Source: Clostridium thermosuccinogenes (lineage in GTDB: Bacteria; Bacillota; Clostridia; Acetivibrionales; DSM-5807). From it: a stretch of DNA of 64,000 bases. Both the position numbers and the translations under genes were made by a program. Below the pieces are notes generated by a model. The model was not told the origin of the DNA. It saw only the letters and a program-made list of their open reading frames with translations, and did no database searches. Position 1 is the first letter of the stretch, and every line of letters starts with the position of its first letter. The stretch is from the NCBI RefSeq assembly GCF_002896855.1, contig NZ_CP021850.1, positions 707,665-771,664 on the forward strand, given 5' to 3'. Shown here piece by piece: positions 25,085 to 33,703 of the stretch.

Positions 25085-26145
25085 CGCGCTCCACCGAAGA
25101 AGCTCTTTCTGTTTGCCATATAGTTCAATGCGCTTTGCTTTGTTATCTTACCGGCTGTATAAAGATCGTTGATGGAATCCTCCATTGTTATCATTCCTAG
25201 GGATTTGCTGGCTTTTATCATTGCCGGTATCTGGTGGATCTTGTTTTCCACTATCAGGTTTTTAATTGCCTGGTTGGCCAGCATTACTTCCACAGCGAGC
25301 TTGCTGCCATTGCCGTCGGCAGCGGGTATGAGGCACTGGGATACGATCGCCAGAAGTGCATTGCTGAGCTGTATCTTTATATAATTGCTCTTATCTGCAG
25401 GATACATTCCGACTATATATTCTATCGTGGATATGGAATCGTCCGTCTGCAATGTGGTAATAACCAGATGACCGTTTTCTGCAGCTGCCAGAGCGGCAGA
25501 AAATGTAGCCGGGTCTGTGGCAGAGCTTATCATAATTACGTCCGGGTCCTGTGTCAGGGCGGAGTAAACGCCTTCCTTGAAACTGTTTACATCCATGCCT
25601 ACTTCTTTTTGGTTTACAATAGCCTTGTCATGCTTATATAAATACTCAATGGGGTCTTCAATTGTTATTATATGGCATTCCCTGGATGTGCTTATCTTCT
25701 TTACCAATGATGCCACAGTTGTGGATTTGCCGCTGTTCTTATTGCCACATACGAGTATAAGCCCGCTTTCCTGGCGGTGAAGATTGATAACTGCATCGGG
25801 TATGCCAAGCTCCTCGGGAGTTTTTAACAGCCTGTCCAACAGTTTGATGTTGATGGAATAGGAACCCCTTTGCATGAAAATATTTACCCTCAGTCTTCCG
25901 ATATCATGCAGCGCAATAGGAAGGCTGATATAATGGGTGCTTTTTAATACATTTTTACGCTCTTGGTCCAAAATGTCGCTTATCAAGGCTTCTGTATCCT
26001 TGGGGAGCACCATGTCGAAGGGCATATACGAAAGACGCCCTTCAATGCGCATAGCCGGAACAGCGCCTGCGGCAACATGTATGTCAGTGGCATTGGCTTC
26101 TTTGGCATATTTAATTATTTTTATAAAATCGTCATGCGTGTACAT
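25081..26145 (-). CDS. PilT-like ATPase with altered catalytic motifs
   Basis: A 354-residue homologue of type IV pilus retraction ATPases. The Walker A loop GNKNSGKST (134-142) and Asp box TIEDPIEY are intact, and the C-terminal part AIKNLIVENKIHQIPAMIKA matches the PilT AIRNLIRE region. In the Walker B region, however, DPDVIMISSATD (200-211) stands where PilT has D-P-D-x-I-L-V-G-E-M-R-D: the catalytic Gly-Glu is Ser207-Ser208. The His box TLHT is TLQT (Gln233). It may bind ATP without strong hydrolysis and act in signalling or anchoring. It is the first gene of the fibre operon. No pilin, PilB or PilC gene is in the window. Confidence 0.85.
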   Translation of the reverse strand: MYTHDDFIKIIKYAKEANATDIHVAAGAVPAMRIEGRLSYMPFDMVLPKDTEALISDILDQERKNVLKSTHYISLPIALHDIGRLRVNIFMQRGSYSINIKLLDRLLKTPEELGIPDAVINLHRQESGLILVCGNKNSGKSTTVASLVKKISTSRECHIITIEDPIEYLYKHDKAIVNQKEVGMDVNSFKEGVYSALTQDPDVIMISSATDPATFSAALAAAENGHLVITTLQTDDSISTIEYIVGMYPADKSNYIKIQLSNALLAIVSQCLIPAADGNGSKLAVEVMLANQAIKNLIVENKIHQIPAMIKASKSLGMITMEDSINDLYTAGKITKQSALNYMANRKSFFGGAR

Positions 26146-26209
26146 ACCAATCCCTGCTACATCAATAAATTTAACTGCCTATTTATAATGATCGCAGTTA
26201 TATTCAAAA

Positions 26210-26238
26210 ATTATACCCTAAAACATGATGCAATACAA
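26210..26238 (-). promoter_or_regulatory. Promoter of the PilT-kinase-SipW-TasA operon
   Basis: On the minus strand TTGTAT (26238-26233), a 17-bp spacer and TATAAT (26215-26210). This places transcription start about 58 nt before the PilT-like gene. Confidence 0.65.
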
Positions 26239-26428
26239 TTGGTTAAACTAAAGAATCACGGCAATTTCAGGAACTTACGATAGGATGAACACCACTTGAT
26301 GATAAAAATAAAATTAAAACTTATGGGATTTCCTGCCATTATATGATCAGGCATTAAAACTTTCGCGAATATGACCAACCTGTTGCTGAATATCTTTATT
26401 ATAGATTGAAAATCGGGGATGGGATAAT

Positions 26429-27160
26429 ATGATAGTGATAGTGAGAAAAAATAACATAGCTCTGATATTGTTGATTTTCCTGCTGTCGATAGTTATATAT
26501 AGCCTTAACATCTGGAGCACGGATGCTGCCGTTACAGCCAATGACAGCAGCGTGCAGAGAGTGGTAATACTAGATCCCGGCCATGGCGGTGAAGATCCTG
26601 GGATGGTGAGTCCAGGTGGATTGAAGGAAAAGGACATAAATCTCATTATTGCTTTCAAGGCGAAGGAGCTGCTGGAGAATGACAACTACAAGGTCATAAT
26701 GACCAGAACGGAGGATAAGCTGGAGTATCCTGAAGGCACTAAAGGTTATACTGCCAAGAGAAAGGCAGACCTGTTGAGAAGAAAAAATATAATGGACACT
26801 TCGGGTGCCGATATCGTAGTCAGCATACACCTTAACAGCTTTGTAAACGATACGAGCCAGAGGGGAGCCCAGGCCTTCTACCCGCATAATTCGCCGGAAA
26901 GCCAAAAATTGGCATTGTGCCTGCAAAAAGCCGTCAAGGAAATAGTGGACCCCAACAATAAACGAAATGCACTGGTAAGAGGCAAACCCAATGAAACACC
27001 TATAATAATCCTTCGGGACTTGAAAACGCCTACTGCCATTCTGGAATGCGGTTTTTTGTCAAACCCTGAGGATGAAAAACTTCTGGCCACTGATGAGCAT
27101 CAGACCAAGCTGGCCATGGCGATTAAGGCGGCAGTAGACAGCTATTTTTCCGGAACTTGA
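26429..27160 (+). CDS. cwlD: Germination-type N-acetylmuramoyl-L-alanine amidase (CwlD-like)
   Basis: A 243-residue Amidase_3 protein with an N-terminal signal anchor (residues 9-27). The zinc-binding motifs are visible: LDPGHGGEDPG (His), the Glu in GLKEKDIN and SIHLNS (His). The catalytic Glu lies in ILECGFLSNPEDEKLL. The length and the single catalytic domain without a binding module match CwlD, which strips peptides from muramic acid so that spore-cortex muramic delta-lactam can form. It stands alone between the divergent fibre operon and a terminator. General cell-wall amidase function cannot be excluded. Confidence 0.8.
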   Translation: MIVIVRKNNIALILLIFLLSIVIYSLNIWSTDAAVTANDSSVQRVVILDPGHGGEDPGMVSPGGLKEKDINLIIAFKAKELLENDNYKVIMTRTEDKLEYPEGTKGYTAKRKADLLRRKNIMDTSGADIVVSIHLNSFVNDTSQRGAQAFYPHNSPESQKLALCLQKAVKEIVDPNNKRNALVRGKPNETPIIILRDLKTPTAILECGFLSNPEDEKLLATDEHQTKLAMAIKAAVDSYFSGT

Positions 27161-27193
27161 TTCGAGACAGTTGTAGTTACGCTCTCAACTCCC

Positions 27194-27240
27194 ATTAAAA
27201 AATCACTTCTCGCTCCTTGGAACGGGAAGTGATTTTTAAT
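27194..27240. terminator. Bidirectional terminator between cwlD and trpS
   Basis: ATTAAAAA-TCACTTC (27194-27209) pairs with GAAGTGATTTTTAAT (27226-27240), with A and T runs on both sides, so it can serve both convergent genes. Confidence 0.75.
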
Positions 27241-27331
27241 GGAAAAATATTGCATCGTTTTCGTACCGGTGCTCCCGGCTTTGAACTCCGGCTAAGGAGA
27301 ACCTGTAAGTTTACTGAGGAGCCATGTAACC

Positions 27332-28312
27332 TCATTTCGAGGTGAATTTGTAGTCCAACCCTACATTATGTCTTGCCTTATCAAGGTAATAGGATGCAAT
27401 CTCTCTGGCCTTTTCCGCGCCCTTTTTCAAGACATCATATACATACTGCATATCATTTTCATATTTTTTTCTGTTGTTCCTGGCTTGTGAGAAATAATTC
27501 CAGATAACCTCAAAAAGCTCCTTCTTGACGTCCCCGTACCTGAGTCCGGGAGTCTCAAACCTTTGTCTCAGTTCTTCCTTGCCCTCGCTGTCAAGGAACA
27601 GAGAATATATTTCAAACAGCGGGTTGCCGTCGGTAGGCTTTGGTTCATCCACCGGGGTTGAATCGGTTTTTATGGACATTACCGATTGGCGAAGCTTCTT
27701 TTCATCGGCAAATATGTCAATGGTATTCCCATAGGATTTGGACATTTTCTGACCGTCGGTACCCGGAATTGTGGCAATGGTGCTTTCAATATCAGCCTCA
27801 GGTATTACGAAGGTTTCACCATAAGTGCTGTTGAAGCGCAAAGCCAAATCCCTGGCTATCTCCACATGCTGCTTCTGATCCTTGCCTACCGGAACCTTGT
27901 CGCAGCCGTATAAAAGTATGTCGGCAGCCATAAGAACAGGATATGCGAATAATCCATGGTTGGGAGATATACCTTTTGCAATTTTGTCCTTGTAAGAGTG
28001 GGCGCGTTCCAGCAATCCCATGCCTGTTACATTGGATAATAACCAGGCAAGCTCCTGAACCTCAGGTATATCCGACTGTACCCAGAAAATTGCTTTGTCC
28101 GGGTCAAGTCCCAGGGCAAGAAAATCCATGGCAGCGTCAAGGGTTCTGCTTCTTAAAGTGGAAGCATCATACACTGTTGTCAATGCATGATAATTGGCAA
28201 TGAAGCACAGCAGTTCATTATCGTTTTGGAATTCAATCATTCTCTTTATCATGGCAAAATAATTGCCTATATGAAGAGAGCCTGACGGCTGGATTCCGGA
28301 TAGTATCCTCAA
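27332..28312 (-). CDS. trpS: Tryptophanyl-tRNA synthetase
   Basis: A class I synthetase of 326 residues. The start ILSGIQPSGSLHIGNYF carries HIGN (the HIGH motif) and KMSKS is at the C-terminal side (GQKMSKSYGN). It charges tRNA-Trp. I chose TTG 28312, which has AAAGGAGTG upstream, over an ORF extension to 28381. No T-box (AGGGTGGTACCGCG-like) was found upstream, although such control is common for this gene in Clostridia. An 8-bp inverted repeat (ACAAAGCT...AGCTTTGT) is all that is seen in the leader. Confidence 0.95.
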   Translation of the reverse strand: MRILSGIQPSGSLHIGNYFAMIKRMIEFQNDNELLCFIANYHALTTVYDASTLRSRTLDAAMDFLALGLDPDKAIFWVQSDIPEVQELAWLLSNVTGMGLLERAHSYKDKIAKGISPNHGLFAYPVLMAADILLYGCDKVPVGKDQKQHVEIARDLALRFNSTYGETFVIPEADIESTIATIPGTDGQKMSKSYGNTIDIFADEKKLRQSVMSIKTDSTPVDEPKPTDGNPLFEIYSLFLDSEGKEELRQRFETPGLRYGDVKKELFEVIWNYFSQARNNRKKYENDMQYVYDVLKKGAEKAREIASYYLDKARHNVGLDYKFTSK

Positions 28313-28569
28313 ATTAAACACTCCTTTAAAGTAATTCTGTTTATAGAAAACAAAGCTGCAGGTAGAAATTGCTCCCATCAAGCTTTGTGGGTATAATCGA
28401 TAACCGCTTTTATATCTATCATGTTTAAATGGATTATCGATACTATTTTACATCATATTGCAATATAAATACAATATACTGAGCCTTTTTTGGCAGGATG
28501 CGCAAAAGCTCGCTCCGGCACCGAAGGGCAGTATGATACACGCTAAATCACATTATCATCATATAACGG

Positions 28570-30501
28570 TTATGAGCCGGAAGTTACAGCTTCTTTCTCA
28601 GAGGCGAGCTTTTCCCAAAGAGGGTAGAGCTCTTCCAGCTTTTTCTCCAGGAGGTTCTTTTCGTCATTGAGCTGCATAAGCTTCACATGGTCGGTGCACA
28701 CTTCTTCCAGCAGCATTTCCGCCTTTATCTCTTCGAGCCTTTTCTCCGCATCGCTTATGGCCTGCTCGGTTTCTCTCAGGCGCTTTTCCAGCTTTCTTTG
28801 ATAGGCTCTTTCCTCCTTGCTGGCGATATGCTCCTGTTTGGAGGCGGACATTTTGACCTCTCTGGCATTATCCGTATTGGAAACCCTGTTATTTGCCTTG
28901 TATTCCAGGAAGCTTGTATAGTTGCCCGGATAATCGAACAGGGAAGTACCCCTGAACTCAAGAATGCGGGTGGACAACTTGTTTATGAAATACCGGTCAT
29001 GGGATACCGCCAGTATTGTCCCTTCAAATTTCTGCAGGGCATCCTCCAGCACTTCCCTGGAGTTTATATCAAGGTGGTTGGTGGGTTCGTCCAATATCAG
29101 GAAATTTGCCTGAGACAGCATGATTTTCGTCAAGGCAACCCTGCTTTTCTCACCGCCGCTTAAAACCGAAATAGGCTTAAAAACATCCTCACCGGTAAAA
29201 AGGAAGGAAGCGAGGGCATTCCTTATCTCCGTGTGGGTAAGATCATCATTCTCATCCCATACTTCTTCCAATACGGTGTTGTTTTCATCCAGGTCATTCA
29301 GTTCCTGGTCATAATAAGCCAGCAGTACATTATGGCCGAACTCATATGCGCCTGAGCTCTGCTCCACCTTTCCAACCAATATTTTGAGCAGAGTTGACTT
29401 TCCGCATCCGTTCGGTCCTAAAAGGAAAACATTCTCCTTCTTGCGAAGCTTGAAGCTTATGTCCTTGAAAAGTGGCTTGCCGGGGTATTCCTTGCTGAGA
29501 TTTTCCACCGAAAGCACATCGTTTCCGCTTTCAATTCCTGCCCTCAGCTTCATTTTGATCTTTCCCGGCAAATCTTTGGGTTTTTCCACCTTTTGCATCC
29601 TGTCAATAGCTTTTTGCCGGCTTTCTGCCGCAATTATATTTCTCTCTCTGTTCCATCGCCTCTGCTGTTCAATAAATGCTTCCAAGCGGGCTATTTCTTT
29701 CTGCTGAAGTTCATAATGCTTTTGCTGAATTTCCCTGTCCAAAGCTTTTTGTCGGACATATTCCGTATAATTGCCGTTATATACTTTGCATCCATGGTTT
29801 TCTATCTCAATGGTCTTGCTGGTGACAGAATCAAGGAAATATCTGTCATGGGAAATGACCAGTACGCTGTTTCCGTAATTTTTCAAAAAATTCTCAAGCC
29901 ACTCCAAGGCATCAATGTCCAGGTGGTTTGTAGGCTCATCCAGAAGCAGAATGTCCGGCTGCTCCAGAAGCAATTTTGCCAGAGCCATCCTGGTTTTCTG
30001 TCCGCCGCTTAAAGAGCTTATTTTCAAATCAAACTGGTCCTCGGTGAAGCCAAGACCCTTCAATATGCCCTTAACCCTGCTGTTATACTCAAATCCGCCG
30101 GAGCGGGAGAAATTATCGGCAAGGTCGGAGTACTCTTTCACCAGGGACTCAAGCCTTAATTCATCCTTTTCCCTGCTGATGGATTCTTCCAGCGCTTTCA
30201 TACGGCTTTCCATCTCTATGAGGTGCGAATAAGCAGACATTACCTCATCCCAAATCGTATTGGATGAATCGAGCCCTGAATTCTGCTCCAGAAACCCTAT
30301 TTTTCTGGATTTGGCAACAAATACCTCGCCGTCGTCAGGCTGCAGTGTCCCGGCGATGATTTTAAAGAGGGTGGACTTACCGGCGCCATTTACACCTACT
30401 ATGCCAACTTTTTCTGATTCCTGAAGGTTGAAAGAAATATTTTCCAGTATTTTGTTTGTGCCGAAAGACAGCGATATATTGCTGCAGCTTAGTACAATCA
30501 T
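28570..30501 (-). CDS. ABC-F family ATPase (YdiF/Uup-like)
   Basis: A soluble 643-residue protein with two ABC domains: Walker A GVNGAGKST and GPNGCGKST, and signatures LSGGQKTRMALAK and LSGGEKSRVALTK each followed by DEPTNHLD. A charged linker with an arm (about 240-300) and a C-terminal coiled coil (about 550-640) complete it. ABC-F proteins act on the ribosome or in DNA repair rather than in transport. Some confer antibiotic resistance, but nothing here points to that. The start at ATG 30501 has GAGGAG upstream; an extension to 30561 is unlikely. It is divergent from rex. Confidence 0.9.
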   Translation of the reverse strand: MIVLSCSNISLSFGTNKILENISFNLQESEKVGIVGVNGAGKSTLFKIIAGTLQPDDGEVFVAKSRKIGFLEQNSGLDSSNTIWDEVMSAYSHLIEMESRMKALEESISREKDELRLESLVKEYSDLADNFSRSGGFEYNSRVKGILKGLGFTEDQFDLKISSLSGGQKTRMALAKLLLEQPDILLLDEPTNHLDIDALEWLENFLKNYGNSVLVISHDRYFLDSVTSKTIEIENHGCKVYNGNYTEYVRQKALDREIQQKHYELQQKEIARLEAFIEQQRRWNRERNIIAAESRQKAIDRMQKVEKPKDLPGKIKMKLRAGIESGNDVLSVENLSKEYPGKPLFKDISFKLRKKENVFLLGPNGCGKSTLLKILVGKVEQSSGAYEFGHNVLLAYYDQELNDLDENNTVLEEVWDENDDLTHTEIRNALASFLFTGEDVFKPISVLSGGEKSRVALTKIMLSQANFLILDEPTNHLDINSREVLEDALQKFEGTILAVSHDRYFINKLSTRILEFRGTSLFDYPGNYTSFLEYKANNRVSNTDNAREVKMSASKQEHIASKEERAYQRKLEKRLRETEQAISDAEKRLEEIKAEMLLEEVCTDHVKLMQLNDEKNLLEKKLEELYPLWEKLASEKEAVTSGS

Positions 30502-30589
30502 AAGACATCTCCTCTTTATGACTATCAGTGCAATTTTATCAAAAAACTTGATTAGCGGCAACAGCTCTTTTTTTAATCAATATCGATTA

Positions 30590-30619
30590 TTGACAATAAA
30601 ATAACAATAATGATATAAT
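30590..30619 (+). promoter_or_regulatory. Promoter of rex
   Basis: TTGACA (30590-30595), an 18-bp spacer and TATAAT (30614-30619), giving a leader of about 170 nt. Confidence 0.7.
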
Positions 30620-30745
30620 CCATTTATAGTAAATGCTTATGTGTATTATGATTCCAAATTTTGTTTAATTATACCAGGTATTTACATGCAAATGAACTGC
30701 TATAGGTTTATTGCATGAATTTGCCAATTCTAACAGGGACATTTT

Positions 30746-30772
30746 GCTGTAAATTATGGTTTACAGCTTTTT
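30746..30772 (+). terminator. Terminator-like hairpin in the rex leader
   Basis: GCTGTAAA (30746-30753), loop TTATGG, TTTACAGC (30760-30767) and five T. It lies 23 bp before the start codon and inside the transcript, so it may act as an attenuator. Confidence 0.55.
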
Positions 30773-30795
30773 GGTGCCTTTAAGGAGGAAGAGTT

Positions 30796-31452
30796 TTGGA
30801 TTTGAATAAGAAGAAGATATCCATTGCCGTAATCAAACGTTTGCCAAGGTATTACAGGTATCTCTATGATTTGCTCAAACTGGGCATTACCAGGATTTCC
30901 TCGAAGGAACTGAGTGAAAGGATGAATATCACTGCCTCACAAATACGCCAGGATTTAAATTGCTTTGGTGGATTCGGTCAGCAGGGTTATGGTTACAATG
31001 TGGAATCCCTGTTCAATGAAATCAGCAATATTCTGGGAGTTAATGAAACCTTTCATACCATAATAGTTGGTGCAGGGCATATGGGGCAGGCTTTGGCTAA
31101 TTATGGGAATTTTGAAAAAAGAGGATTCAAGGTTGTGGGTATTTTCGATGTGAATCCTGCTGTCGTGGGAACCGCTATAAATGGAATCGAGGTATTGCAT
31201 ATAGATAAATTGGATGAGTTTATTAAGCAAAACAAGGTAGATATAGGAATTCTCACCGTACCGTACGACCAGACTCCTGCAGTAGCTGACAGGCTGGCAA
31301 GGCTCGGAGTAAAGGGGTTGTGGAATTTCTCTCCTATGGATCTTGAACTGGAGCATGATGTAGTTATTGAAAACGTGCATTTAAGTGACAGCCTTATGGT
31401 ATTGGGTTACAAGCTGAATGAGATGAGAAACAGAAACAAGTCTAAAAATTAG
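30796..31452 (+). CDS. rex: Redox-sensing transcriptional repressor Rex
   Basis: A 218-residue protein. The N-terminal winged helix shows RLPRYYRYLYDLLKLGITRISS and SQIRQDLNCFGGFGQQGYGY, the Rex hallmarks. The C-terminal Rossmann domain has VGAGHMGQALANY. It senses the NADH/NAD+ ratio and represses fermentation and respiration genes when NADH is low. It starts at TTG 30796 with AAGGAGG upstream. No clear Rex box (TTGTTAA-N4-TTAACAA) was seen at its promoter. Confidence 0.95.
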   Translation: MDLNKKKISIAVIKRLPRYYRYLYDLLKLGITRISSKELSERMNITASQIRQDLNCFGGFGQQGYGYNVESLFNEISNILGVNETFHTIIVGAGHMGQALANYGNFEKRGFKVVGIFDVNPAVVGTAINGIEVLHIDKLDEFIKQNKVDIGILTVPYDQTPAVADRLARLGVKGLWNFSPMDLELEHDVVIENVHLSDSLMVLGYKLNEMRNRNKSKN

Positions 31453-31578
31453 GAAAATACAGAGTACTAAATATCGACAAATAATTTTTGCGAAAAACAT
31501 AAAATAAGGCATATTCAAATACAAGGTATATATAAAGTATGAATAATTCACATAAATAAAAGTTGGCTAAGCCAACTT

Positions 31579-32688
31579 TTATTTGTATACTCTATAACCT
31601 TTGTCGGCCAGCAGTTTGCCGGCGGCATCGACGCTGGCCGGGTCCGGCAGGGTAATTTTGAGGCATCCCTGCTCAAACTCCCTGCTGTTGGACACATTGA
31701 TATTTTTAATATTGATGCCGCTATCTCCCAAGATGGTGGCAATTTCTCCGATTATGCCGGGTTTGTCCACCACATCCACTATCAGCTCATAAATTGGAGC
31801 TATAAGACCGGGCTTGCCGGCAGGGATGGAATCCCGGAAATGCTTCGCATCTTCGAAAAAGTGGTATAGTCCTGCAGAATTTTTTTGCTCCATGAGCCCG
31901 CTGAACCTGTTCAAAATCTCTATATAGTGCTCCAGTATCCTTTTTATTTCCATCCGGTTGCTTAAGACGATGCTTTCCCAAACTTCCGGGCTGGAGGAGG
32001 CTATCCTTGTAATGTCCCTGAAACCACCGGCAGCGAGCATCTGCATTTTACCATCTGGCGTTTCCATATCCTTTACCAGATTGACGAGGGCTGACGCTAT
32101 TATATGAGGTACGTGGCTTATGCCTCCTGTTATTCTGTCATGTTCTTTTGCATCCAGTACTACGGGTATGGCACCTATTCCCTCAATGATCCCTTTCAAA
32201 ACGGACATTGCCTGCGGTGTGGTGCTTCTGGATGGTGACAGAATGTAATAAGCATTTTCAAAAAGGTGTGCAGCACCGGAGGAATAGCCGTTTTTCTCTT
32301 TTCCCGCCATGGGATGACCACCGATAAAGCATGGGGGAGAGGCCATGCTGTTTACCTGGTCTATTATATCTGATTTGGTACTTCCCACATCTGTTATGAT
32401 GCAATCCGCTTTTACTTTTCCTGCAATGCAGCTTATATACTCAAAAGTGTATTTAACCGGGGTGCATATGAATATGATGTCTGAATTATATACATGGTCA
32501 TTCAGCTGCGTAAATCCCCGGCATATGACCTGGTCTTTAATGGCCGCGTCAATATCCTGCCGGTTGGGAGTAACTGCGGTAATATCCCGTATGCCCAGAC
32601 GTTCTTTCAGGGCTCTTGCCAGGGAACCTCCGATAAGTCCCAGGCCAATTATTGTGACTTTCATATTATCCATATTCATATTATTCAT
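31579..32688 (-). CDS. tyrA: Prephenate dehydrogenase with ACT domain
   Basis: The NAD-binding motif is IIGLGLIGGSLARAL, with the His-containing GGHPMAGKE and GGISHVPH segments of TyrA. A C-terminal ACT domain (about 295-369, DVVDKPGIIGEIATILGDSG) would give feedback control by tyrosine. It makes 4-hydroxyphenylpyruvate from prephenate. ATG 32688 has GGGAGAG upstream, and the first eight bases overlap the end of aroF, so the two are coupled. Confidence 0.93.
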   Translation of the reverse strand: MNNMNMDNMKVTIIGLGLIGGSLARALKERLGIRDITAVTPNRQDIDAAIKDQVICRGFTQLNDHVYNSDIIFICTPVKYTFEYISCIAGKVKADCIITDVGSTKSDIIDQVNSMASPPCFIGGHPMAGKEKNGYSSGAAHLFENAYYILSPSRSTTPQAMSVLKGIIEGIGAIPVVLDAKEHDRITGGISHVPHIIASALVNLVKDMETPDGKMQMLAAGGFRDITRIASSSPEVWESIVLSNRMEIKRILEHYIEILNRFSGLMEQKNSAGLYHFFEDAKHFRDSIPAGKPGLIAPIYELIVDVVDKPGIIGEIATILGDSGINIKNINVSNSREFEQGCLKITLPDPASVDAAGKLLADKGYRVYK

Positions 32689-33703
32689 GTTTGAATTCTC
32701 TCCCGACTATGTCAGCAATTTTACTGATGTCTGCGCACAGTTCATCAAAGCTCTCCGGGGTGAGCTGCTGCGAAGCATCGGACAAGGCACACCTTGGATT
32801 TGGGTGCACTTCGATTATGAGCCCGTCGGCTCCGGCGGCTATTGCAGCTTTTGACAGGGGGAGCACAAACTGGGTTTTCCCTGCAGCATGGCTGGGGTCT
32901 ACGATTATCGGCAGGTGGCTTGTGCTTTTTACCACAGGCACCGCGCTGATGTCCAGCGTATTTCTGGTAGCGGTTTCAAAGGTTCTTATTCCTCTTTCGC
33001 AAAGAACTACATTGTAGTTGCCCTCACTCATGATATATTCGGCGGCATTCAGCCATTCTTCGATGGTGGTGGCTGAACCGCGCTTGTAAAGCACAGGCTT
33101 GCCGGAACGCCCGATCTCCCTCAAAAGATGGAAATTCTGAGCATTCCGTGCTCCTATCTGAAACATATCCACATATTTATAAGCTATCTCTACAGCTTTT
33201 TCGCTGGTTACTTCGGTTATCACCTGAAGACCGGTGGCATCCTTCGCTTCCTTCAGGAGCTTGAGGCCTTCTTCCTCCAGACCCTGGAAGGAATAGGGAG
33301 AAGTTCTGGGTTTAAAGGCACCACCTCTTAAAAATTGTGCTCCGGCTTTTTTAACAGCAAAGGCGGCATCCATTATCTGCTGATAGTTTTCGACCGCACA
33401 GGGACCGGCCATTATCACCAGCTCCTTACCGCCTATTTTCACACCATTCACATCTACTATGCTGGGCTCCGGTTTGAAAGTTCTGCTCGCCAGTTTGTAG
33501 GATTCCATTATCGGAACCAGCTTTTCTACTCCCGGCATGAGCTCCAGGGGGACATCGCTCAATACTCTCTTATCCCCGATAACACCGATAATAGTTCTTT
33601 CAGTCCCTTTTGAAATGTGTACTCCAAGCCCAAGGGACGACAGGGTCTTGGAAATTTCAGCTACATCCTTTTCCTGAGAGTCAGGTTTCATAACAATGAT
33701 CAT
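32681..33703 (-). CDS. aroF: 3-deoxy-7-phosphoheptulonate (DAHP) synthase
   Basis: A type I-beta DAHP synthase, 340 residues, with the N-terminal ferredoxin-like regulatory domain (MIIVMKPDSQEKDV) and the barrel motifs MAGPCAVE, RGGAFKPRTSPYSFQG and VDPSHAAGK. It condenses phosphoenolpyruvate and erythrose 4-phosphate, the first step of aromatic amino-acid synthesis. It is followed by tyrA, so the operon drives flux towards tyrosine. The upstream region (33704-34311) holds a palindromic structured segment but no recognisable T-box. Confidence 0.95.
   Translation of the reverse strand: MIIVMKPDSQEKDVAEISKTLSSLGLGVHISKGTERTIIGVIGDKRVLSDVPLELMPGVEKLVPIMESYKLASRTFKPEPSIVDVNGVKIGGKELVIMAGPCAVENYQQIMDAAFAVKKAGAQFLRGGAFKPRTSPYSFQGLEEEGLKLLKEAKDATGLQVITEVTSEKAVEIAYKYVDMFQIGARNAQNFHLLREIGRSGKPVLYKRGSATTIEEWLNAAEYIMSEGNYNVVLCERGIRTFETATRNTLDISAVPVVKSTSHLPIIVDPSHAAGKTQFVLPLSKAAIAAGADGLIIEVHPNPRCALSDASQQLTPESFDELCADISKIADIVGREFKHE

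Noticed and set aside
28313-28569. T-box leader for trpS
   Set aside because: No AGGGTGGTACCGCG-like antiterminator sequence on the minus strand; only an 8-bp inverted repeat is present.
30581-30612. Rex box at the rex promoter
   Set aside because: TTATTG...CAATAA repeats occur, but the spacing and core do not match TTGTTAA-N4-TTAACAA.
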